Source of the DNA: Styela clava
Lineage: Eukaryota; Chordata; Ascidiacea; Stolidobranchia; Styelidae
Reading direction: 5' to 3'
Assembly: GCF_964204865.1 (NCBI RefSeq)
Contig: NC_135264.1
Span: forward strand, 4,308,001 to 4,372,000
Length of the DNA stretch: 64,000 nucleotides
Below the pieces are notes generated by a model, which was not told the origin of the DNA, did no database searches, and saw nothing but the letters and a program-made list of their open reading frames with translations. The position numbers and the translations under genes were made by a program. The first letter of the stretch is position 1; each line of letters begins with the position of its first letter. Of the stretch, positions 12,881 through 25,900 are shown one piece after another.

Positions 12881-15800
12881 TACCGGTACATTATTATATT
12901 TTCCCAAACCAAATCAACAAAATCATTTTTTTGCTGAAGATGCATTTTAGATCAAATAACGTTAGCGTGGTTTTCCTAATCGCAGATGTGGTGAATTACG
13001 ATGCTAACAAGAAAACAGACAAAAAACAAAGCGCTTTGCTTCCATTTTGAGGGTTTAATAAATGAAAGACGTTAAAGCGGTTCAATAAATGATTGAAGAA
13101 ATATGTGCTTCATTGTACAGTATATAAGATAATTCGGAGTCATTCAAAAACATGTGGAAGGAAAGATGGTATTTGGAGAATGAAGAATTCGGTGAGGATA
13201 AAACTAGTAAATATCGCAAGAAAAATCATATGGTTGATCTGAAAAAAGAAGTAGTTCAGCAAATATCAGAAAAAAAACATATTGGCCGAATATCCACAAA
13301 CCGTTGGTATGATTGGAAAGTTATTTATCAGCCAAACCCCTCTTGTGCACTATAAAAGTTTATCTATTACCATTCATGAATATAAGTGATATAGCATTGT
13401 AAGCTGGCCTCTAAGTGAGTGTTGATTCTGAGTATGCCAACAAAACTACAATCGAAATCGGTGCGAGCCTGGTAAAATATGTTGGTGATCGACAAGAAAT
13501 GTCTTTTTTTAACATCTGTATCTAATTCTCAAACTCAAAATTTATGTACCTATACATGTACCTTATGCTTTATGAGGAAGTGAATAAGCGATTGGTGTGA
13601 AACTAAAAGTAAATGAGAAATAAATTTACTCTTACATTCTCTCTAAAAGATACTCTAATATGTAATATCGCCCCTCTTTTCTAAGTTTCTGATAATGCAT
13701 CTTTCAATTGGTTTTTAAATTTTTTTAAATTTCGGCAAGAAACACGCGCACCAATTTTTGATCTACATATTGATTTTCCCTTATCTTAAAAATGAAACTG
13801 GATTCTGAAACCATGCCCATTTTGACAAATGAATATAGGTTATTTTTATTCATTTTGTAAAAATTGTTCGAAATACCTTCATAACGTTTCTGGACTTTGA
13901 ATCGCTGACAACGAAATACTAGAAAAAGTGTGGTGCGTGATATATAGCGGTCATCGTGATATTTATTCTTGATAACTGTGTACTTTTACTAGGATTTTTC
14001 CGCATTGTTGTAAACACATAATATTATTTACATTAACTGGCGTAACTATTTTCCGACTATCAAATAAGCAAATCAGTTAATGGCCTATACACTGTGGACT
14101 AATTTGGACGCATCCCACTCAGATATATATATTGACTGAAATTGAAATTCAGATTAAAAAGATCTACTTAGCTCTTGAAATTTTTCTAACGAACTGGAAC
14201 TCTGGCATATTTAAAAGCTCATGGTATTCTTTTAGCGAAAGCATTCCTAATTAAACAAATGGGGTACAATTTGTTGCTGAGACTTGTGGCAACGCAGGAA
14301 TTAGGACACGTCTATGTACGGAAAGTCTGAATTGCTCCTGACGATGCCGAGTTATTTCGTTTTCCACCCCCATTCCCTCTGTTCTCCCGTTTCAAATATA
14401 TAATTATGCAACTTACGGTCATCAGAACACGAAATATTGCATTTATTAGGAAATGTTTCTGGTAATGGTAAAAGTTTTCTGGAAATGGTAACTATATTTG
14501 AAAGAATATATTTTATTTCAAAGAACGGGTAATTATTCAGGTGATGGTTCGATTTAATGGTGGGAGGTACCAAAATACAACGTGTAGTTTTAACTTGCTC
14601 ATATAAATACTTTCAATTGTTAATACAATAAATTATCGCAAAACAACTTAATAATTATGGCGATTTCAAGACCCTCAACATCATGAATCGATATTTTCTA
14701 GTTCTTTTGCCTAAAAGTGATGTAAAGCAAGTGTAATGCACTTATTATAGACAAATACATTTTAATACAACAAAAAACGACATCGAACGCACAAAATTGA
14801 GATAATCGATGAAACCCTGTAGTAACTTCGATATGCGATAATTAGTTTTCTAACCCCATTTATTTGCGAATTTATTGCGTCTCTGAAATACCAAGTGATT
14901 GGTATTGACATCATTGGTTTTCATCAAATATATCAAAAGTGATAGCCGAAAAACGATAAAGAAATAAATTTAAAATCCAATTTTTTCGAATTTTATTGAC
15001 GATAACATTTTTAGCTTTCTTATGTTGAAATATATCCGAATATACTAAAAATTTTAACCCAAATGCACTACAACAAATTTTCCATTTTGGGGTCCGAGGT
15101 CATATAGGTAATTGAAACCACTCCCTTACGATATAATTATAAAATTCTCACATCGACTAATGCAAAAAAAAATTAAGTTTGACTGAAAATTCGCTCATTT
15201 ATATGTGTTTGAAGTTTAACTCACGACTTCGTAACTTTCAGCAATAAGTCATTTAACAGATAATCCAATTTATGAAATTATGGAAATTTTGTCATGTGGT
15301 ATTCAAAACTCCACTATGAACAACTTTCAAAATATCGCTATTAAATCTCTTTTCAGGTTACACTTTGACCTCAATAAAATAGTCTATTCTATTTTTGAAA
15401 TTGCAATTACTTCGCAAAATATAATTTTGTAGACGATGAGATTTTAGTTCTGAACAATTCCTGAACAATACTTTTCAGTATGTATCCTGTCAATTTATTA
15501 TTTTTCGATGTGTGTCATCTATTACGAGTATTAAAATAATTAAATGAGTAGTCTCATATTTTCATGTGCATGGTCTAATATCGTCTGTTACACGAGAAAC
15601 TCATTTGTGATTAGGCAACCGAGAGCACTTCAGTTCGAAAGCGCAGTCGGAGTGAGATGTCGTTACGCACGACGAAACTTGATACGAAAGTATATTCGGG
15701 GTTTCGGGAACAAACGAACATTTTACAGGGAACTAATCCGTGCCAAACTTGGCAAGAAGGTCTGTCACGATGTCTACAAAACCCACAAAAGTGATCAGGC

Positions 15801-16333
15801 CAAAGGAAGAGGTTTATTTTTTGCAAAATCGGGTTTTTGGGTCTCGGATGCGAGTACCCGTCAATCTAGTCACACTCGAGTGATTTCAATGTTTACAGGT
15901 CATTGAGCTCTGTTTCCGGGCAGAGCGTTTTGCATACTATATTTATACAAATATATTCAACAGGTGGGCAGTGGCATACAAGCAAAGCATTTAGGGGAAG
16001 CGTGAACGTTTTTAATGATGGACTATGATTAAATAGCCAGCTCGCGGTGTCAACCATATCCAATGTTGTTCCTCATTCCCGCAAATAGGCTAAATAACGT
16101 AGTCCCTCGGAATTGGGCGACGACGATTGGGCACCAACTCCTCTATATTTAAAACAAACTGTATTACTTGCGTGAAATTTTGTCATACCATTTTTTATTG
16201 AAAACCGCTAAAAATAACGCTGTGAGTGGCTCACCATATGCCACAGAAAACGAGTAGCCCAACTGCAGCAAAAAATAACATGTGACCGAAATGCAGCAAA
16301 TAGATGTATATATATATATATATATATATAACT
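12881..16333. other. Non-coding, weak open frames only
   Basis: A 67-codon ATG frame at 13152-13355 is Lys/Glu-rich and reads somewhat like protein, but it has no recognisable domain and no supported neighbour exons. A 120-codon frame at 15544-15906 lies in a locally GC-richer island. It overlaps an antisense frame and is Arg-rich with no family match that I know. Both are left uncalled. Confidence 0.45.
16305..16330. repeat. (TA)n microsatellite
   Basis: Alternating TA directly outside the left inverted terminus at 16334. A matching TA tract lies outside the right terminus at about 21471-21520. Confidence 0.9.
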
Positions 16334-16855
16334 CTATTACGGTAGTTAAACGGACCTGCCATAATTGCAGTACTTAAGCGGACGTCGTTCCTGTGTCCGT
16401 ATCATTGTTTTTAAATACGTGCTTGGAAAGCGCGAGAGCCGTTGACAACTACGGAGAAAAAGAGTCAACACAATCCTCTCGGTAACAGATATAAAATTTT
16501 TGTCCGCTTAATTCGTTCACTTAATTCAGACCACCAAATGTTTTAGCCTATTTCGGCACTAAGCCGGACCCCTCTTATATGTCGCTCTGGATGTCTACAT
16601 AAATGATGTTGCTTTTATTTTAATACGCATTTTAAAGCGTATGACCTCGCTTCAATTTCCGATGGATTCGAACCATTTAGCAATATTTATCACAAAAAAT
16701 AGCATTTCTTTTTCAATGTTCCGTCTTTCGTGCAAGGGAGATGCACTGTGTTTGGTGTTGGAAATATTCTTCTATATCAAAAAATACTCAAAATGCAACG
16801 TGAAGGTAGACAAATCGAAACAAATTGATCCAAACGTGTTATATATTTGAAAATG

Positions 16856-19060
16856 AGAAATACACAGAGCATATCACAAATGTTCGCCTATTCCAACCCT
16901 ATGGTGCAACATATAGATTAAACAGATGCTATGTTGTAAGTGACCAAAGTCAAAATTATGGCATTCCAATAATATTGATAAATATTACACAAAATATATC
17001 TCAAATGTCAAATTATCCGACCACCTAAGGGTGGCATACAACAATTGAAAAAAAATTCTTAAATCATATTGAGAAACATCACACAAAATATATCTCAAAT
17101 GTCCACCTATCCGGCCACCCAAGTGTGGCATACAAGAATTGAAATAAAAGTTCTGAAATTATATTGATAAACATTACACAAAATATATCTCAAATGTCAA
17201 CTTATTCGACCACCTAAGGGTGGCATACAACAATTGAAAAAAAATTCTTAAATCATATTGAGAAACATCACACAAAATATATTTCAAATGTTCACCTATC
17301 CGGCCACCTAAGTGTAGCGTACAAGAATTGAAATAAAAATTCTGATATCATATTGAGAAATATTACACAAAGTATGTCTCAAATGTCCACCTATCCGGCC
17401 ACCTAAGTGTGGCGTACAAGAATTGAAATAAAAATTCTGAAATCATATTGAGGAACATTACACAAAGTATATCTCAAATGTCCACCTATCCGGCCATCTA
17501 AGTGTGGCATTAAACATTAAAATGAAAATTCTTAAATCATATTGAGAAACATCATACAAAATATATCTCAAATGTCCACCTATCCGGCCACCTAAGTGTG
17601 GCATTAAACATTAAAATGAAAATTCAGAAATCATATTGAGAACATTATACGAAGTATATCTCGAATGTCCACCTATCCGGCCATCTAAGTGTGGCATTAA
17701 ACATTAAAATGAAAATTCTTAAATCATATTGAGAACATTATACGAAGTATATCTCGAATGTCCACCTATCCGGCCACCTAAGTGTGGCATTAAACATTAA
17801 AATGAAAATTCAGAAATCATATTGAGAACATTATACGAAGTATATCTCGAATGTCCACCTATCCGGCCACCTAAGTGTGGCATACAAAAATTGAAATGAA
17901 ACTTCTGAAATCATATTGAGAAACATTACACAAAGTATATCTCAAATGTCCACATATCCGGCCACCTAAGTGTGGCATAAAACAATAAAAATAAAAACTC
18001 TTGAAATCATATTGAGAAACATTACACAAAGTATGTCTCAAATGTCCACCTATCCGGCCACCTAAGTGTGGCATGAAACATTAAAATGAAAATTCCGAAA
18101 TCGTAATGAGAAACATTACAAAAAGTATATCTCAAATGTCCACCTATCCGGCCACCTAAGTGTGGCATACAAGAATAGAAATGAAAATTCTGAAATCATA
18201 TTGAGAAACATTACACAAAATATATCTCAAATGTCCACCTATCCGGCTACCTAGGTTTGGCATACAAGAATTGAAATGAAAACTCTGAAATCATGTTGAG
18301 AAACATTACACAAAGTATATCTCAAATGTCCACCTATTCGACCACCTAGGTGTGGCATAAAACAATCACAATGAAAACTCTGAAATCATATTGAGAAACA
18401 TTACACAAAGTATATCTCAAATGTCCACCTATCCGACCACCTAAGTGTGGCATAAAACAATCACAATGAAAACTCTGAAATCATATTGAGAAACATTACA
18501 CTAAGTATATCTCAAATGTCCACCTATCCGACCACCTAAGTGTGGCATGAAACAATCACAATGAAAACTCTGAAATCATATTGAGAAACATTACACAAAG
18601 TATATCTCAAATGTCCACCTATCCGGCCACCTAAGTGTGGCATACAAGAATTGAAATGAAAATACTGAAATCTTATTGAGAAACATTACACAAAGTATAT
18701 CTAAAATGTCCACCTATCCGGCCACCTAAGTGTGGCATACAAGAATTGAAATGAAAATTCTGAAATCATATTGAGAAACATTACACAAAGTATATCTCAA
18801 ATGTCCACCTATCCGACCACCTAAGTGTGGCATTAAACAATCACAATGAAAACTCTGAAATCATATTGAGATACATTACACAAAGTATATCTCAAATGTC
18901 CACCTATCCGACCACCTAAGTGGGGCATACAAAAATTGAAATGAAAATTCTGAAATAATATTGAGAAACATTACACAAAATATATATCACAAATGTCCGC
19001 ATATCCGACCACCTAAGTGTGGCATACAACTATTGAAACAAAATTCTGGAATCGTATTGA
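16856..19060. repeat. 95-bp tandem satellite, about 23 copies
   Basis: The motif CTCAAATGTCCACCTATCCG recurs at exact 95-bp spacing (for example positions 18421, 18516 and 18611, counted at ATGTC). Each unit carries GGCCACCTAAGTGTGGCAT, then an A-rich variable segment, then ATATTGAGAAACATTACAC. Units at both edges are the most diverged, and decayed units continue to about 19360. Middle sub-variants (GGCATTAAAC versus GGCATACAAG) occur in clusters, suggesting local amplification. Open frames across the array, including minus 17871-18074, are by-products of the repeat. Confidence 0.9.
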
Positions 19061-20163
19061 GAAATCTTACACAAAATATTATTAATATAATATAATATTT
19101 ATTAATTAATATATATAAATATTAACTGAAATACGAAATTTCGAATACTAATCATATTTTGATGTTGTGGAAAATTGCTCAAAATTTATCTCTAATGTTC
19201 ACCTATCTGATAACTTGAGAGTGAAAAATATTATAAAACAAAATTTTGAAACCATATTGACGTTTTCAGTGGGGCCTATAAATGCGAAACGAAATTTTGC
19301 CATGTCAACTAAAATGAGAAACATCACACCAATTATAACTCAAATGTCTACCTACCGGGGCGCCTAATTAAAGCAGTTATTGATTATACAGTCAACTATA
19401 CAAGCGATCAAAATGAAATTATTGAACCTCAATATCAATTTAGAATCTTTGCACAATTTATTTAAAATGTTTGCACCAACACGGAATACAAAAACATGAT
19501 TGTTATTTTGAATTTATAATTAAATAGGAAAAATGTATGCCAAGTATGTATACGAATGTGGATATGCCCACTAGGTTAAGTTGTTGAGGAGAGACAAGAT
19601 TATCCTCACTGCCGGTTCATCTTTATAAATTATACAGAGATGTCTTAAAGCTTTACAATAAACTTCTCGCAAGATATACCAATCCGTGCAATTATTTTTC
19701 TTTTCGTCGTTTCTTTTCTGGTTCGCGTTTGTTTAGAAGCTTTTTTTTTAATTGATTCACAGCCTTTTTCTTTTCCATATATATGGTTTTCTTTGAAATC
19801 ACTTACATTGCTTATTGAAAGTGATTCTGAAGATGGTGCGGTATAGTCTGTTGACTTATCAGAAACGTTGGTCAAAAATACATGCATAAGTCACAAAACA
19901 TCATCACAGTGTTTTAGTCCAATTCAGAATTACGCTACTCTTGATTGGTCGAACAAACGAAATATTTGAAATGGATAATTGCATTATTACTCAAATAAAC
20001 CACAGAGTTTCTAAACGGTGCACTACAATTATTCGTAGATAGCTGCGCTATTTGTGATGGGCTACAAAGAATATTATGATTTGGTTTATTACCATTCATT
20101 GGTATCAATTTACGATACTGTATTTAATAAAAAAAAACAAGCATAGCAAACTCACTTAGTCAC

Positions 20164-20247
20164 CTCCAGGCACAGCTTTCTCCGAATCACTACCCGCATT
20201 TTCGTCTGCCAAGTTCTGAAACGTGGGCCATCTCGTTGGAGAGTCAC
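20164..20247 (-). CDS. Candidate internal exon, unknown protein
   Basis: On the minus strand, an 84-nt segment is bounded by an acceptor (TTCACATTCAG) and a donor (GTGACT). It is open with phase 1 at both ends, giving a 28-residue peptide containing SPTRWPTFQNLADENAGSD. A downstream minus-strand frame at 19645-19887 is hydrophilic with a basic KKKASKQTRTRK stretch and could be a later exon. I recognise no family. The pair lies inside the proposed 16334-21469 element. It could equally be chance. Confidence 0.2.
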
Positions 20248-21470
20248 CTGAATGTGAACAAAAATACAGCCCCGTAAATAACTAGATGAGGATGGTAAAA
20301 TAACTCAGGGATATGTGCCAAATCACAAATCAAAATTGCTAGCAATGCAATTCTCCAAAACTGTTTTCCGAAGATGAAATATTCTAATCTTATATGAAGC
20401 GGTGTATTAGATATTTTTATTTACACCAAGCTATACAAACGCCAACCACTCGCTTCTCGTATATCCTTCTGATTCGACAAAAAATTGAATCATTGAATTT
20501 CCACTATCTTCGTTTGTAATTTCATCTGGATTTAGAAATCCTTCTGAATTACACACTCTTACAAACGCAAACCCAGTCGTAGCATTATTTTGATGGTCAG
20601 ATCAGAACTACGACCAGTAAAAGCATAACAGTATCAATAGTCTATATTTTGATAGTCTGGATTACGTGAAAAATTTCAACACCAAAAATATAGTAACCCT
20701 AATATTAAAAATCGTTATGACTAATCACCTTATCCGATGAGTGATGATTTCCAGCAGCATTCCTCGGTGACGTTGAAATCCTTGCTTATTATGACTCGAC
20801 TTCAACTCACTGGGTAACTGATAACACCTGACACAAAAGACTTGAATCGCTTCTCCAAACACAACTGTTCTATTTTATCTAAATTTCGGCAATCACGCAC
20901 TCATGAAGATCCCAATCCCCTCACGGCGCCCAGGTTACTTGCGAACAAAACGGCAAACGTGGTAAAGTTCTCGGCGAACCCGACAGTTTTACTATTGCGA
21001 CACAAAGCCTCTTTAGTACGAAGTTGTGAATTGAGGTCCTTTTCAGTTTATTGAGCTTATATTGCAAAAAACAGAACGGACGATCTTCATGTTCTTCCTG
21101 GTTATTGTATCAAAATTATCAAACCTACTCTCCAAAAATCGTAAAAACATATACCGAAAAATTAAAAGATTTTTGCATAAATAAAATGTCCACTTTATGT
21201 ACGAAAATTAAACCCGTTGATTATAAACCAGCAGAACTACTGTCCCATTAAAGTTGGCGAAAATGTGCAATTATTTAAAAAATATTGAAAGAACATATTA
21301 TTTTTGATACTGTTTTATCAGAGAAAAAGAGATTTCAGCAAAATATCGCAAAACGTTTTAATTATGGAACGTGGAATAATTAAGCGGACAGGAAAATGTC
21401 TACCCAATTTTTCCGTCTACATAACTGTCGCTTTTTTAGCACGGTATGTCTACTTAACTACCGTATTAGA

Positions 21471-21520
21471 TATATATTAGATATATATATATATATATTA
21501 TTATATATATATATATATTC
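21471..21520. repeat. (TA)n microsatellite
   Basis: An interrupted TA tract immediately outside the right terminus of the 16334-21469 inverted pair. Confidence 0.85.
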
Positions 21521-22944
21521 ATCGTCTTTCAGACATACTAACAAAAATTGTCGTTGTATACGTAAAGATATTCTCGCAGTCAAAGGCAAAATAAACTTTA
21601 ATTTACTGGTACTTGGAAATATATTGTTTTACCTGAAATTTTGGTATTCACTATCACTATTTTTCTCATCATTGATCAAAATATGAAAGCTTATTTCTAC
21701 AGCTAAGAATCAAATGTTGAAAACACGATTAGTAATAAAGATATCTCGTGAAATCCAATTTTAAAACTTAAATTGATCTTTTTCTCTCAAAATATAAATC
21801 ATCTTAACCTCGTGGGTGCTTTTTGAAAAACTTCAATTTTGATTAGACGGGGCCAAAATATAAATATTTAAAATGACTATTTTCATCCTGTATTTTATCT
21901 TCTGGAGATGCAACTTGCGACGATAGTGAACGAGTTTTACGCTTCAATCCGATATATAAAGAATATTCTGCATTGTGCTGACCACAGGATATATAGACTT
22001 ATGGTCTCATAATCCTTTCCAGAGATGCCAGTCGTTTTTTTTTATTTGTTTTGCATCAGGGGCCCGCAATATTTATTTTGTTTTATTTGCGGGCATTAAA
22101 GATTTCGTCCGCCAACCCCCTTATTTGTATTAGCATTTGGACTCGTTAAACGGCGAAGAAACTCGCAAATGTAAGCGCTACAGAACATCGTTATCGTTGT
22201 GAAAGCACGATCTTTCCAAAACGCCGTTTTTGAATTCTATTTTTTTGCCACCGGCACAACTTGCAGGCATATCAAGCATTGAACAAAATGTCAGCAAAAA
22301 TTCTTATTAATATTTAGAAATTGTCTATACTCATCTTTGCATGCGAACAAAGTTTCAAGGCAATTTACGATGCAAATAATCTAAGTATATATTTCAATAA
22401 ACCGTCAGTAAACAGCTGGTCCAGAAACACGCCATTCATGCATCTGAGTCAAAAATATCAATTTCTCGTGTTTCTAAAATATCTGTTCTTCAAGTTGACA
22501 GTCAATGAAATTGAATATACGTTGATGATAATTAACTAATTATTGGAATATCGGCAACTTGAAATATCAAGTATCGGTATTGCCGTTTTTCGTTGGTATC
22601 GATGTATGTACATTACTTGAATGAAAGCACATTACCTGGAAATGATTGTATAAGCATATGACACTGAATGTATATTGAGTTGGCTGTGCATGTATATTGA
22701 GTTGGCCGTATATGCATATGACTTTGGCGCTATATGTAAATGAGTTGGCGGTATCTGCATATTTTGGCTGTATTTGAATATTAGGTTGCCAACCCTATTA
22801 AAAAATTACAGGAAGTGGAACGACATAAAAAATGAGAGTTTGACCACTTTTGTCTTTTTGGCCCGTGAGCTCAAATCAAGAGTCCAACCTTTCCAACATA
22901 CACATTAACAAATTCTTCATTAACAAATAATTTAATGATTTCAG
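21521..22944. other. Non-coding or unrecognised 5' part of next gene
   Basis: A short degenerate tandem array built on GTATATTGAGTTGGC lies at about 22670-22790. The missing first exon(s) of the CILP-like gene should lie in or beyond this stretch. I could not identify one with a start codon and a matching donor phase. Confidence 0.4.
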
Positions 22945-25900
22945 CCTAAAGAACCAGTGACACAAACATGTCCCAAATGGGTGATAGCTGTTTCAATTGT
23001 CGCGGCTGTAGCACTGGTTGGAGCTGTTATTGCTATTGCAGTCGTGTTTTCCCGTCAAACCGGTTAATCTTACGTTTTATTTTTTGACGCAATACACTTC
23101 TTACTCATTTCTGGATGAGAATCACGAAATAAGTTGTCAGTCGTTTAATCAAGACATTTATCTGGCTAATAACGTTATTGTTCCAATTGCTTTTTGTAGG
23201 CTAAGAGTTTTATTCTGAACGAATATTTTATCCGAAAATGTAAATTTGCTGTCGATGAATGAAAAATGAGTTCCCAATTTCGGTTATAAGTATTTTATAT
23301 TTATAAAAGTTGTTTTCTGATCGGGCGTATTTTTTATTTTACAGGTGCTTGTGATGGATTCAGATGCACTTCTGGTGCTTTGGCAGGCGGCGGATCTGAC
23401 TGTATCTTGTCATCAAGTGTATGCAACAGTGTGAAAGACTGTAAAAATGGAGAAGACGAAAATGACTGTCCGGCGATATCACGTGAAACACGTTTTAATA
23501 ATGCTCAAATTTGTCCCAAATATTTTTGAAGAATAACCCTATTACCGAAAAACATCTATGAGATATTCATATTATGGTATCTCCATATGTTTTTACTGAT
23601 AAAAAATTCGACGATTTAGGCTGAATTAACGAAATTTTGTTAAAATTTGAAGAGGCCACTGAAAAAGTAATGTTCATTTTTTGAACGATGATAGAAAATT
23701 TCTATTTTAAGACTAAATATATCCTACTTTATCATCTCAGTTGCATATGGCGATAAAGCAGAATAACAAGAACTTGCGTTTTTTCCCCAAATATTCAGAG
23801 TGTATTAGAAGTTGCTTCATATTTCTGCAGTTAGAAGGAAAATTTTAAAATTTCGTGGTGGTTATTCAAATATCTGTTTTGTTTCAGCATGTACTAGTAA
23901 TCAGTTTTGGTACATACAAGGTGGTTCACATGGAAATTGTATTCCCAAAGATTGGGCATGTGACGGTTCTGATGATTGCGATGGAGGGACGGATGAACAA
24001 AATTGTACCGCGGCCCTTGGTAAAACAAAGTTTCATAATTGATCCAATTAGTTATTGCACAAAGCACAAATAGTTTAAACAATCTTGAATTTAGACTTTA
24101 GATTTTAGCATCTCAAGCTGAGCGTCAAAAAATAACACGATTAAGCATTATACCATAGTAATTTAGATTTCAGTACAGCTCGAAAAACAGACAATTAGTA
24201 TATATGGTTTCCCATTAAAATTTGGTATTTGACGTCTTAAAATTTTGCATCGTTGTTTTTCAATCATCGATTCAATCAAAATCACAGCTTGTCGACGCAT
24301 GCACACAAAACTTGCAAGTTATTGCACCAAATTGTGAAAGAGGTGTTGGGAATTGCTCACTTGGTTTTTGTAGCAACGAAGTCAACCCTAAATGCTGTGG
24401 ACCAGTTTATGAAAGAAACATTTCATCTTGTCTAGGTATTCTTTTATTTTTAGTTGAAGAACTACTGAATTTTAATTTATATTGCTTCATTTCCAGAAGG
24501 TGACATTGAGTATTCGAGATAACTGAGATGTGAATGCCAGATTTGCGAATCACCAAGAGTTTTTGTTGCCGGAAGGTTTGCTGATTTTAGTTGAAAGTTT
24601 ATGAAACTAATAATATCAATCATATAACCAGCCTAAGTTGACATTTGTACTATTAATTGAATCAAATTAGATTAAATGATCAAATTCTACTATTTAAAAT
24701 ACAACCAAAGCACATATATATAAGCTTAAAATTGAAATTTTGCCACATATTCGTGCAAAGACGTCACTAAATAATATTGGATCAATGATTCAAATCCAAT
24801 CAAAACAGCTGAAAATATTTTAGCATTGAAGGGTGTGACTCCGAGTTACGCAACTGTTCTTTTGAAATTGAAATAAACAACACCGAAGTGGGAAGAGCAA
24901 ACATGTTACCATTACTCTAGTTTCTTTGAACTTGAAAATATTCATAATTGAAGTGGATTGCGGATTTTATAAAGCATCTCGGTTTTTATGTATTTCCCAT
25001 CACTGCGATTGTAGTGACGGTTTATTTCAATCGATATAAGATCCATTTGACACCCCAAGAATAAAATTCCATGTAAATTCACGAAAAATCTGCAAATAAT
25101 ACAACTTAGTGTTTCAAACTTGAAACGAAAGTTTCCTTTCTGTTCAATTCATGAATGTTTAACTCCAGGTCAAAGCAGCAATCAATTTTATAGATCCGTC
25201 AAACAGAGAAAACTCACAAAATATACCTGCACAATTTTTAACTGGAAGTGACGACGATGAAGGTGTTCCTGGTTTTTTTACTTCTACTGGAATGCTGCAA
25301 ACTGATATTAAAACTACAGATGGAAGACAATTGGATGCACGTGGAGTGAGAAGACTATATTATTTTTCAATATTTGATTAGTAACTGCATTAGTTTACAA
25401 CAACATTGTGAGTGAACTTGTTTAGATAAATATAAATGATCAAAGGATAGGATATATCCACAATTTTTCAACATCTCCATTACTCTATCGTAGGTTCAAA
25501 TTGAGTTGATCACAGATGGTCTCTCACAAGAAGAAATCGATGAGGTGAAATTATTCAAAATCATAGAAACAGATGGAGTATGGCAAGAAGTATCACAGAT
25601 GAATGTATGTACACCAAAAACATTAATTGCATAAATTAAATATTTCAACACTATACATTTGCACAATTATGAGTTGAGTTGAGTGAGTCTAACCGCCTAT
25701 CCTTCTTCGGTCTATGCCTATCTGTTCGTTGAGTGAGTTGATCCGTACGCGTATAACGCAAAAATGCTGTTGAGTGAGTAAACATGACAATGGCATGAAT
25801 GACCATAGTTGTGAACTGCTTGTCTGAGGAAGTCTGACTCTGTTTCGAAACAACGTTACAGAAATGCACTTGTGGTATTGTGCAGCACGAGTCTTGAATT

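Larger units (their letters stand above)
16334..21469. mobile_element. Possible 5.1-kb TIR element containing a satellite
   Basis: The left terminus TACGGTAGTTAAACGGAC (16338 on) and, on the opposite strand, TACGGTAGTTAAGTAGAC (ending near 21466) form an inverted pair. Both ends carry subterminal TTAAGCGGAC-type motifs (about 16374 and 21379), and both abut (TA)n tracts. TTAAGCGGAC-like termini and a TA target recall pogo/Tigger-type Tc1-mariner elements; that link is inference. No transposase frame is visible between the ends. It could be one non-autonomous element that gained a satellite, or two solo ends facing each other by chance. Confidence 0.4.

Noticed and set aside
15544..15906. 120-codon frame in a GC-richer island
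   Set aside because: Overlaps a long antisense frame, is Arg-rich without any domain, and has no neighbouring exons.
17871..18074. Minus-strand frame with internal 32-residue repeat
   Set aside because: It is a translation of two 95-bp satellite units.
16856..19060. Regular repeats considered as a CRISPR array
   Set aside because: The whole 95-bp unit is repeated with no unique spacers, in a eukaryotic context, without cas genes.
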